A stretch of DNA of 40,000 nucleotides from Theodoxus fluviatilis (taxonomy: Eukaryota; Mollusca; Gastropoda; Cycloneritida; Neritidae), in NCBI GenBank assembly GCA_034096865.1, contig JAWQFJ010008114.1:125001-165000 (forward strand), read 5' to 3'. A program made the translations under genes and the position numbers. Each line of letters begins with the position of its first letter. Within the stretch, counting starts at the first letter, position 1. Below, in pieces: positions 31,225 to 40,000 of the stretch. The notes under the pieces are model-generated. The model saw nothing but the letters and a program-made list of their open reading frames with translations, did not search any database and had not been told where the DNA came from.

Positions 31225-31510
31225 GATGCTCTGTGGCGGAGTGGTTAGCGCTTGTGGCTAGTGGGGACGGGGTTCGAAGTTGCGCGGATTCTAGAGTCGC
31301 ATCCTTGAGCAAGGTGCTTTACTCACATAGTTTATCTCCACCCGGAAGTAAAACGGGTATCTGTGAGGGCTGAGCTGGAAAATTATGAAGGCTACCATTG
31401 GCGCAACGTTCATCCGCAGCCTCGTTGCATGCTTTACTGGAAGTTGAGATAGTGGTGGAGCGATAAAAAGAGCGGCCCGTTGACCAGGGTGTAAACGTGT
31501 GCGGAGGGAG
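31225..31510 (+). mobile_element. tRNA-derived SINE
   Basis: The head carries an A box (TGGCGGAGTGG, 31234-31244) and a B box (GGTTCGAAGTT, 31271-31281) at tRNA-like spacing, as in a Ser/Leu-type tRNA. The body continues with TTGAGCAAGGTGCTTTACTC and CCACCCGGAAGTAAAACGGG, then TCTGTGAGGGCTG. The body is shared with the minus-oriented remnants at 16985-17215 and 23490-23770, so this is a repeat family in this genome. It has no poly-A tail and the 3' boundary is approximate. It is the best preserved of the three copies, and lies in the sense orientation in the last intron of the EGF gene. Confidence 0.75.
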
Positions 31511-32071
31511 CATCCATCAATGATGGGGAAAGTCGCAACACATAAAGCAGTACGTTTGATTTTACCTGCAGAGAAATCCAGAAGGTCGAGATGTCATAGA
31601 ATTACAGTTGCGTTCATCAGCAGTACAAGCTTTAGTCTGTGTTTTTTTTAATCATATCCCGAAACAAAAGTTATATTACATAAATTAGAAAATTAACGAG
31701 AAGCTGCACTGCTGGAAAAAATAAAGAACCATTGTGATTAACCGGAGGCACGACACAATTGAATATAGGGGGCTTCTGTTGTGAATTCCCAGTAGTATAC
31801 TTAGATTAACTCTTGAAATGTCCATTAGTCTAGGCTTTCATAGTCTGAATAAGTAAACATGCTCTTAGGCTGTATGTTCAGAAGGCGAATTAAATCAACG
31901 GGAAGCAAATTGGCAACCCAAATAGGTGAATCGTCTCGAAAACAAATCAAGAATGCATTATTTAATGATAATCGAGGACGCAAATTTGTTTTCTTTTCTT
32001 TTGGCGGGAATGTGTTTCGAGTTCTTTATGTTTGAAAAGGTAACAAAGATTTGATTTCTTTTCATCCAAAG
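31511..32071. other. Intron, AT-rich
   Basis: No exon seen. It ends in TTTCTTTTCATCCAAAG, the acceptor of the terminal exon. Confidence 0.55.
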
Positions 32072-32620
32072 GCATGCACAGAGGACGATGACTCGTACTG
32101 TGTCTGCAACGTTGGAGGACAGCCCTACAGAGTCCCACTGCACGCTGTTCCTTCCGGTGGCGCCGTTGACTCACGTGACGGGCTGGCTTGGTCTCTGGGT
32201 GCAGTGATTGGCTGGCTTGGTACATCCGGGTTCCTGGCAGCGTGTTTATGCTGCACCGAGAGTCAAGGCTCCCTCTCTGGCTCCCATAGTATACGCGGAC
32301 CAGTCTCCCGTCCGTCCACTTCCTCCACCACCACCAGCACTCTCAAGGCACGTGGTACATCTGTCTTTAGCGAAGGGGAGATAACTCCAGAACTGCAGCA
32401 GCGGCCCATGAACGTGTACAGAATGGGCTTTCGGGATGCAATGAATTATCAGACGGGGTTATCAGCCTACGTAACTGGCTACAAGGACTGGTACCATGCA
32501 CTTTTGTCTTGGAAACGACTAAGAGAAGCGATAACATCTATAAACCTCTTTACTTTCTGCCTTTGTCACGTTAATCGGATTGTTGCATATGAGATATGCC
32601 TCACAAAGTCCTTGAATTAA
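32072..32620 (+). CDS. Terminal exon: membrane span and cytoplasmic tail of the EGF-repeat protein
   Basis: Starts in phase 0 (after CATCCAAAG), continuing from the exon at 30720. It encodes 182 residues to TAA at 32618-32620. Residues 1-38 are extracellular, with two close cysteines (DDDSYCVCN). About residues 40-65 are hydrophobic (LAWSLGAVIGWLGTSGFLAA, then CLCC) and are the likely single membrane span. They contain several Gly and two Trp, and end in a cysteine cluster suited to palmitoylation (inference). The tail (about 115 residues) opens with a Ser/Thr-rich stretch (RPSTSSTTTSTLK) and then VYRMGFRDAMNYQTG, with several Tyr. I see no DSL, PDZ-ligand or kinase signature, so the protein is not identifiable as Delta, Jagged or Crumbs. 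The last 30 residues are hydrophobic and atypical, so an unseen splice near 32470 (TAC/GTAACT) is possible. Confidence 0.75.
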   Translation, partial: ACTEDDDSYCVCNVGGQPYRVPLHAVPSGGAVDSRDGLAWSLGAVIGWLGTSGFLAACLCCTESQGSLSGSHSIRGPVSRPSTSSTTTSTLKARGTSVFSEGEITPELQQRPMNVYRMGFRDAMNYQTGLSAYVTGYKDWYHALLSWKRLREAITSINLFTFCLCHVNRIVAYEICLTKSLN

Positions 32621-32935
32621 ACCACACATGAAGCATGTTTCACGCAATGCAATGTTTTGTTTGAAATTTGTCTGAGTCATAAGGACTGTTTGATGCTACA
32701 AGTATTACAGTTCTTGCGCATGAAAAAGAAAATGTTCCAACGTGATCGTAAAAAGTTAATTTCAACTCATTTTTAGCACCATCCTCCTTTCTTCGTTCTT
32801 GTTCATCAAAAATGCAACTCTAGAGGGTTAATTGACTTTATTGGAAACATATCAAAGCAGATGGCTGGTATCCGTTGTACTGTATGTAGCCGCGCAAACA
32901 TTTACATATCAATAAAGATGAAAAAAGTGTCGGCC
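32621..32935 (+). promoter_or_regulatory. 3' UTR with AATAAA polyadenylation signal
   Basis: AT-rich sequence after the stop. A canonical AATAAA lies at 32911-32916, with a GT-rich stretch (AAAAAGTGTCGG, then TTTTGTTGATGTTT) 10-35 bases after it, as expected downstream of a cleavage site. This places the 3' end of the EGF gene near 32930. Confidence 0.65.
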
Positions 32936-35253
32936 CATTTTGTTGATGTTTCATTCTCATGCTTGATGTTCATGAAGTGAAGCTTCTCATCGTGGTATTT
33001 GTGCTGTTTAGTGCAATGGGGAGATAAGCACTGCCTGAACAAAAGGCAATATCGACGACGATGAAGATCGGTTCCGATGGAATCAAACACTGTGAGAGAA
33101 TTAGTAGAGAAGTGCCCTCTACGAAGTTTGAAATGGGCATTTACGGTTTTCATTTTTATGCAGGATGTGATCATCAATGTCTCAAGAGCGGGTTGGTGTT
33201 GGTCTGACCGGTTTAATAGGTACATTGATGTTGTAATGGTAGAATGAAGAAGGAATCTGAACTGTACAGAAGTCCGCGTTGAAGTTTTTGCTGACAAATG
33301 CCGCCTCTGTGGTTTTCTTGACAGCTAGCAAAGACCGTATACAGAGCTGCTAGTGTACCACCCTGTGGATAGTACAGATGCCTGACACGTCACTGCTTGT
33401 TGGAAATAACTGGGACATGAGAGGCATGCCGTGGACAGAAAGTCAACTATCCGCTTAGTTGGGCCACCATCCCTTTTCAGTACAGTGTCACTAGGTGCCA
33501 TACATCACAACCGTCAAGGGCTCACTGATACACATGATGTACACACAACACATTTTCATTGGGCTAGTACGCTAGACAAGTTGTAATCCAGAATTCCAGA
33601 CATGAGCAAGGGAAAGCTGACTGGCCTCAGCTGGTGTTGACTGAGACGAGACAGGACAATGGGAGATAAGGACAGATACACAAGGACCGCTCCTATGTTT
33701 CCTATGCAACATTTCCTAGGTTCACTCATGACCAAACCCTAGCCTCAGTCCACCTCTATTCACCCTTCTCCCCTCCTCGCGGTCTTTCATCTCCCCCCCG
33801 ACTCACCCCCTCACCCCTCACGTACTCACCCCTCCGCTTCCCTTTCCCTAATGGTTCAAACCACAGCTTCCTACACCCCTCCCTCCTTCCCCTATTTCTC
33901 TCTCCCTCCCCTCCTGTCCACATATTCCCTGCCCCTCCCAAGTGGGTGACTTGATACAGGCACCAGGTGCCTAATCGCTCGTGTCTCCGAGTGTCCCACC
34001 TGTCTTCCAATTCTGATCGATGACTATAGCCCGTGATCCCTGATTGGATCTGTGCCGAGTAGGTATCGAAGCTAGCTGCGGTCGTAGGTTTATTTTGCGT
34101 TTTGAGGAGGGAACCGGATCTCTAATGACGTCATGTCAGCTGACGACTCATAGATCCTCTTTGATGTGAGCTTTGGTGCAAAACCTATGCGTAAGAAAAC
34201 ACAAATTGAAGATTGATTTTCAAACACAGGAGAGTCTTTACTATTTTTAAAAACCTACACTATTGAAAGTACTGTACGATTTACATCAATGCGAGCCAGA
34301 TGGATGGTCATTACTGCACTGGCAGAAAAAAAAGATAGGGAAATAATGTAGACATAGATCGGATAATAGAACCTATCTATGATCATAGAGTGCTTACATA
34401 AGAATATTGCTCTGTCATTAAAAATTCTATAAACTTGGAAGACAGTGACTATGTTAATGGCATTGTGTTTCGTGACCCTGACATTAAACAAAAGTTGGCG
34501 AGTCAAGGCTGTATACAAATGCGTGTATGCATGCATACTCTACAGGAGCACATATACACAAACATTATTTCATCTATTAGAATGAATCAAATGATATATT
34601 TTTTTCCATTCAGAAAGAGTTGCTCAGACACCACCATATCGGTGTGATCTCCTTCCTGTTTTCAACAAGGGAAGTGAAAGTCTGTCAGTAATTTTCATGT
34701 GATCAAGATTCACCTATGCATGTATCAAGAAGTGTTAAAATGTCAGCGCTTCTCTGTAAGGAGGAATTCATGGATAACGCGGATGTACGTATTTAAGTTG
34801 TATCGGGAAGTGCTGAGAGTCCATGTGCACTACCTCGCGTACAACCATGTGAAGAAATGACTGAAAAGCAGAGCTTTACGAATAAGCTACCATTTCTTCC
34901 CTCAAGCCTGCTGTTTCAATACTGATGGTCCTATCACCTCGACGCCTGGAGACCACAGAGAGAAGGAATTCAATTAAAGCGATAAAGTTGCATAAAACAG
35001 GTCTGTAACATCGAAAAAAGAAGGAAATGAAAGTTTACAAAAAGAGCAGATTCGTTTGTAAATATAATCTTCAGCCTGGTGGATTATAGTGCATGTCCAA
35101 TTTTGTTTTGGAGACTTTACCCCTGAATCGCCGCAGAGCGTCTTATGTGTCTTGCGACGTGCAGTTTCACCCGATGATCATTTCATGAACGCACACATTG
35201 CTGTCGTGACGTCGAACTGTGCGGCGTCTCATTCTTTGCGGCTTTGAAATTGT
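32936..35253. other. Intergenic; no gene seen
   Basis: Unique AT-rich sequence. 33740-33960 is C/T-rich and gives an Arg/Gly-rich minus frame of no significance. A perfect TGACGTCA lies at 34126-34133. No RNA gene or mobile-element hallmark was recognised. Confidence 0.45.
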
Positions 35254-36152
35254 CTTCCCGCGAACCTACTCACATCTTTCACTTCACGCGAACCTACTCA
35301 CATCTTTCACTTCACGCGAACCTACTCACATCTTTCACTTCACGCGAACCTACTCACATCTTTCACTTCACGCGAACCTACTCACATCTTTCACTTCACG
35401 CGAACCTACTCACATCTTTCACTTCACGCGAACCTACTCACATCTTTCACTTCACGCGAACCTACTCACATCTTTCACTTCACGCGAACCTACTCACATC
35501 TTTCACTTCCCGCGAACCTACTCACATCTTTCACTTCACGCGAACCTACTCACATCTTTCACTTCACGCGAACCTACTCACATCTTTCACTTCACGCGAA
35601 CCTACTCACATCTTTCACTTCACGCGAACCTACTCACATCTTTCACTTCACGCGAACCTACTCACATCTTTCACTTCACGCGAACCTACTCACATCTTTC
35701 ACTTCACGCGAACCTACTCACATCTTTCACTTCACGCGAACCTACTCACATCTTTCACTTCACGCGAACCTACTCACATCTTTCACTTCACGCGAACCTA
35801 CTCACATCTTTCACTTCACGCGAACCTACTCACATCTTTCACTTCACGCGAACCTACTCACATCTTTCACTTCACGCGAACCTACTCACATCTTTCACTT
35901 CACGCGAACCTACTCACATCTTTCACTTCACGCGAACCTACTCACATCTTTCACTTCACCGCGAACCTACTCACATCTTTCACTTCACGCGAACCTACTC
36001 ACATCTTTCACTTCATGCGAACCTACTCACATCTTTCACTTCACGCGAACCTACTCACATCTTTCACTTCACGCGAACCTACTCACATCTTTCACTTCAC
36101 GCGAACCTACTCACATCTTTCACTTCACGCGAACCTACTCACATCTTTCACT
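35254..36152. repeat. 28-bp minisatellite, 32 nearly identical copies
   Basis: The unit CACGCGAACCTACTCACATC plus TTTCACTT repeats head to tail. From the first GCGAACC (35260) to the last (36129) the distance is 31 periods plus one extra C (at 35960). Only four deviations are visible: CCCGCG in units 1 and 10, the extra C before unit 26, and CATGCG in unit 28. There is no spacer sequence, so it is not a CRISPR array. Because 28 leaves remainder 1 on division by 3, one 84-base superperiod is read in every + frame, so the two open frames of more than 300 codons are a necessary artefact. Confidence 0.97.
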
Positions 36153-36562
36153 AGGTTCTCTCTGTCTTCAAAAGATGAATTAATTTAAGAAAATCGTCTT
36201 CACCTCCTTGCGCTAACTAGATTTACTGATACACACACAGATTTGGTGCAAATCGAACGACGATCGATACTTGTGAAATCTAGCCCAGATTTCAAGAAGA
36301 TCGATGTCGATGGCAGGGAAGGACTGGCACAGAGATCACGGCGGGTCGATACAGAACTGATACTGTGTGGTGGAAGGAACCCAGGTATTCGTGAGCTTCA
36401 AGCCGCACCACAGGGGACATGTCACAGTCCTGTGTCTCTCGGTAGACTCCATGACATTCCGCCTTGCTGGCGGAACTTGAGACATACCCTCCACTTCTTC
36501 CAACTCTCTCGTCCTTTCACTAAACCCGCTCCCATCATTCTGTACCTTAAACAAACAAGTTT
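36153..36562. other. No gene seen
   Basis: Unique sequence between the minisatellite and a CA repeat. A 100-codon + frame overlaps similar minus frames and has no domain. A short hairpin, CCGCCTTGCTGGCGG, occurs at 36459-36473. Confidence 0.4.
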
Positions 36563-36658
36563 TCACACACACACAAACACACACACACACACGCACGCAC
36601 GCACGCACGCACGCACGCACACACACATACACACACACGCACGCACACACACACACAC
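36563..36658. repeat. (CA)n / (CACG)n microsatellite
   Basis: CA repeats enclosing a (CACG)n core at about 36592-36620. Confidence 0.95.
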
Positions 36659-37018
36659 GTTTATTCCTCACCTCATCTTCGTACTTCTACCCCCTTCCAT
36701 CTTGCAAAAACGAAGGAAATCCAGTTGCTAACGATCACCTCCCTGGACAGCAATCATACACCCAATCCTGTTTTCCTTGTCGCTAGTATCGCCCACTCCC
36801 AACCTTCCTTCTGCCGTCATTGGCATCTCAATATCGTTATCAACACAACTAATCTTCCTATTCCCGCCCTCCCCCCCCCCCTCCCCCTCGCTAAAGCCAT
36901 CGCCAAAGGCACCGCCACTCCCCACCCCCACCCCTAGTACACACGGAAGAAACCCTGAACGTTCCAGCCAGAGGAGGTGTTGCTCTTTCCAGTCTGTGGA
37001 GGTGTCAAGCAAGCCCAC

Positions 37019-37096
37019 ATGTACACACACATCTTGAAGATGAGGGCCTTGCTGTTACTGATCTTCGTCGCAGCCGCGGTGGCTGAGGAGCAAGCG
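37019..37096 (+). CDS. First coding exon of a secreted or membrane protein (signal peptide)
   Basis: The ATG at 37040 begins MRALLLLIFVAAAVAEEQA, a textbook signal peptide: a basic residue, a hydrophobic core of about 12 residues, and a likely cleavage site after AVA (Ala-x-Ala rule). It is followed by a strong donor, GCG/GTAAGTG at 37097, in phase 0. An in-frame upstream ATG at 37019 would add seven residues (MYTHILK). The shorter start is a better signal peptide, but the feature spans both. The next exon must start in phase 0 and none is secure before the window ends. A candidate acceptor, GGTTTTTTTCAG at 39800, leads to a short in-frame stretch (KQMNNENVQTAFP) that runs into a poly-C tract. 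The product cannot be identified from the signal peptide alone. Confidence 0.72.
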
Positions 37097-38820
37097 GTAA
37101 GTGAAATGAAAATGTAACGTTCCCGTGCCTCTGCAAATGTCTCAGACGAAGCTTTGCCGTGAGAAAAGTAACGTTGCTACACGGCAGCGTGACGATGTAC
37201 ACCTCGATTGAGGTGAAGGAGACGTGGGATAATAGTAGTCCTTTGAGTCTTCTGACGCCGAGCGTGTTACGCGTCATTTCAGACAAAAATTTCAGCGATC
37301 AATTTCCCCCCCCAACAATTTTATTATGATATGGCATGTATATGTATATCCATGTTGTTAGGTCTTGCTATAGCGTTATGACGGTGTTCCGAGTACACAA
37401 ACCAGCTTGTCACAACAATAGTGTGAAGTGAGATGTGAAGATTGTGACAGGAACCCCGCAGTTCACTATTGGGAGATGGATCTGTAGAGTGCTGGAGTCA
37501 TGGTGCATGTGAAGCAGACTACCTTCCTGTCTGCGTTGGATTTGAAGTGTAGTGGACTCCTTCTCGTGCTACGCCATGAATCCATACACAAACTGGACTT
37601 GCCACACCTGGATAAAAACCAGTACATGTATAGGAATTAATCGGAGCATCACTCTGTCGCTCACAGTGCCGCCAATCACTCACAAAGTAACACAGTCAGG
37701 AATTTTTCAAGAAAGAAACACGGAAACACCGAGTGAAAATCTCTGTAAGTATATTAGCAAGTTAATATTTTTTTGTTCCAACTCTCAGTAACGCGCTAGC
37801 ACACAAACATAAATCACAAATAATAATTGGGCAAGAGTTTGTAAAATAAATCCCTTTCGTTCAATATAGTCCTCGTTGCTTATTTTTTTAATTTATGTAC
37901 CAAGAAAAGGTAACGAATTCAATTATTTACTCACTACGTATGGGGAAAACTCACACAGTGATGGCTTAAAAAAGATCACATTGAAAGAGAAATAACGAGT
38001 GCACGTACAATGTAAACTTTAGGGTTAGTTTTTCACAAGTCATTTCCCGTGACCCTGTTGAAAATCTTAAAACAGCTGTGACCTTTCATGATAAAGAGGG
38101 CCAACGACAAAAGAGCAAATTTATCCTCTAGGCTAAATAGAAACGTGTGAACTGAATCATTAGATCCTGCAATTCTATGGCATGGAAGTGTGTTGGTGCT
38201 GATGCTTCAAGAGAATGAGGAGGGGAAAAAAGGCAAAAAGAGAATTAAGAGTGAAAGAGGAGTGAGAGAACCATGACAAAAGTTCAGGAACAAGACAAAC
38301 ACCGCAAAGACACAAACAAAAAATGTGACCAGACAATCTGAACGTCCTATTGTTCAAAGAAATAAAGCTGACCACTTTAGTAGCAACCATAGAAAGCTTT
38401 TTTAACACAATGCTTTGCTGAAGTTATTGCAGGTCAAATTAAAAGCGGGAGAAATATACATATATAATTTGACCTATATTATTTAAATAAAACGAGATCA
38501 AAACGAACATGTAGATATCAAACAATAGAGCCGTCTGACATGGGCATTTTACAATTCCAATTTTGCTTTGAGTCTCGCTGTTGATAGTTTGGTTTGCACA
38601 AATGTTTGCTAATATTCAAGTTGCAAATCTAAATTTCTGGTAAGGTATTGGCTGCTCCACTTTAAACATTTGAAAAATGTTGACAGCGTTTGTCCGACAT
38701 CGTCTTAGATTTGTCATGGTTCTGTAATGACATTCAGTTGTGTGCGTGAGGACTACTATTGCTTAGTAAGTTTCCACTCTGCACATAGTGTTTAACATTC
38801 AAAAGCATCTCATATCACAC
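37097..38820. other. Presumed intron 1 of the signal-peptide gene
   Basis: AT-rich unique sequence with no convincing exon. A + frame over 37552-37791 has no domain and weak codon bias. Confidence 0.45.
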
Positions 38821-38859
38821 ATGCACACATATACGTACACACTGTCTCACACACACATA

Positions 38860-38910
<51 letters not shown>

Positions 38911-38915
38911 ACACA
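38821..38915. repeat. (CA)n microsatellite
   Basis: CA repeats with TACGTACAC interruptions at the left and one T interruption at the right. Confidence 0.95.
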
Positions 38916-39626
38916 TTTCCTTCAGCCTGATTTCCCATCACGTTATTTCCCACAATACACGGCATAGACTTATTACTCATGAACCAGTGTGCTAGTTTTC
39001 TGTCTATCCATTCTCTCAAATTCTTTCTGCCGTTTACATCCAAAATGCCCCACATCGCTAGCTTATTCATCAAAAGTATCTCCTCTCCAGAGGCAAACAT
39101 TCTTACGACCTTACCTTCATCTGACGGCAGTTGAGTATACTCGTCTCAACCGATCTGTAGCCACCATCGGCATATGAGTTTTCTTGTCGCAGAATCTACT
39201 CTTCTTTAAAGTGGTCTGATTCAGGTTTGACGCTAGTCAGGAAAATGTTCAAAGTCACGCCCGAGGTGGGTACCCTAGAATTATGATATTCTGGCAAAGG
39301 CAATCAAAAAGGCGTTTCCGGTATGTTGGGTGTGGTATTCTTTCATGAGTCAGTATCAAAATTGGGGCAAATAGCAAGCAGTGTCTGGTTTTGAAAACGT
39401 GTATCTTACAAAAACTGATTGACTGGACGTTGTGTGTAATTATCGCGTTCACTTGTTAAAAGCAGGAACGCCTTTCAGATGCCCCTTCATTAGCATATCC
39501 CAGCCCTAGGAAACTCGCCTATGGTAAAAGATGGTTTTAACTAAAATGTATGTAACTTTTTAATAATGTATTTTAGCATTATTTGTTGCCTTACAAGCTG
39601 GTAGGTCATTAAGCCCTAGCCATTCT
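38916..39626. other. No gene seen
   Basis: Unique sequence within the presumed intron. Short frames only. Confidence 0.4.
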
Positions 39627-39676
39627 TTCATTCATTCATTCATTCATTCATTCATTCAGTCAGTCATTCATTCATT
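39627..39676. repeat. (ATTC)n tetranucleotide microsatellite
   Basis: About twelve ATTC units with one AGTCAGTC interruption. Confidence 0.95.
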
Positions 39677-39835
39677 CCCGCTTCAGATAGAATACGCATT
39701 GGGGAAGGTTTCTGTCCTGCTCAGCCATTCCAATCAGCATGTACTGCATCTTTAGGGCAACTTTCATTTAAGGAAAAGTACTCAGGTGGGTTTTTTTCAG
39801 AAGCAAATGAACAATGAAAATGTTCAGACAGCATT

Positions 39836-39892
39836 CCCCCCCCCCCGCTCCCCCTCCCTCTCCCCCCCTCCCCACCCCCACCCCCAACCCCC
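39836..39892. repeat. Poly-C / (CCCT)n tract
   Basis: A run of eleven C, then CCCCTCC and CCCCACC words to 39892. G-quadruplex-prone on the minus strand. Confidence 0.9.
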
Positions 39893-40000
39893 TTTTTAAA
39901 TAGAAAAGTGAAACTATGCTAGGACCCGTTTTGTGAGCTCGTTGTAGGCAATGAACGAAAGGAGGTCACTTGAATTTCATGGTGTGACATAATACATGTA

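Noticed and set aside
31234..31300. A functional tRNA gene
   Set aside because: A and B boxes are present, but the sequence does not close a cloverleaf and continues into a repeat body shared with other loci. It is a SINE head.
35254..36152. CRISPR array
   Set aside because: Repeats are contiguous without spacers, and the window is clearly animal DNA.
35219..36188. Two + frames of more than 300 codons across the 28-bp array
   Set aside because: The unit length leaves remainder 1 on division by 3, so one open superperiod opens all + frames. No start context, domain or codon bias.

Overview
This is a piece of an animal nuclear genome, not a prokaryotic or viral sequence. The evidence is spliced EGF-repeat exons with GT-AG introns and matching phases, a tRNA-derived SINE, the 3' end of a LINE, DNA-transposon remnants, and very long microsatellites. 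A marine lophotrochozoan, probably a mollusc, is my best guess. It rests on the overall texture (long GT, TGAG and CT repeats) and an excess of the palindrome TACATGTA (eight exact copies). No marker gene proves it. Most long open frames here are read-through of simple repeats and are not genes.

Layout: 1-9 kb is mostly non-coding, with a CTCF-like site at 2.93 kb, a GC-rich block at 5.2-6.3 kb, and three short coding-like segments at 7.09-8.07 kb from a gene I do not recognise. 9.2-9.5 kb is a GGT repeat. 10.87-11.74 kb holds two minus-strand frames with coding-like codon use, separated by an inverted repeat. 12.0-18.3 kb is repeat country: an (AT)n tract, a hAT-like non-autonomous element, a foldback element with arms of about 230 bp, an 11-copy 16-bp minisatellite, a SINE remnant and long GT/CT tracts. 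18.3-26.5 kb has no confident exon. It contains G-quadruplex-prone runs, a compound trinucleotide repeat, and a SINE remnant in which a 37-bp unit is amplified.

The one clear gene is on the + strand at 26.58-32.93 kb: the 3' half of a membrane protein with EGF repeats. Exons at 26579-26695, 29938-30048 and 30720-30853 each encode a complete six-cysteine EGF module. They have phase 1 boundaries, except that the last exits in phase 0 into a terminal exon (32072-32620 coding). That exon encodes a short juxtamembrane segment, one predicted membrane span and a cytoplasmic tail, with AATAAA at 32911. Two further EGF exons between them look damaged: 27072 is truncated after the second cysteine, and 28663 has a one-base frameshift and no proper donor. 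A 1.2-kb C-poor satellite lies against the damaged 28663 exon, and a (CTGT)n/(CT)n tract forms the pyrimidine stretch before the 29938 exon.

Downstream, 35.25-36.15 kb is a nearly perfect 28-bp minisatellite of 32 copies. At 37.02-37.10 kb there is a typical signal-peptide first exon with a strong donor, starting a second + strand gene that runs off the window. No tRNA, rRNA or CRISPR locus was found.
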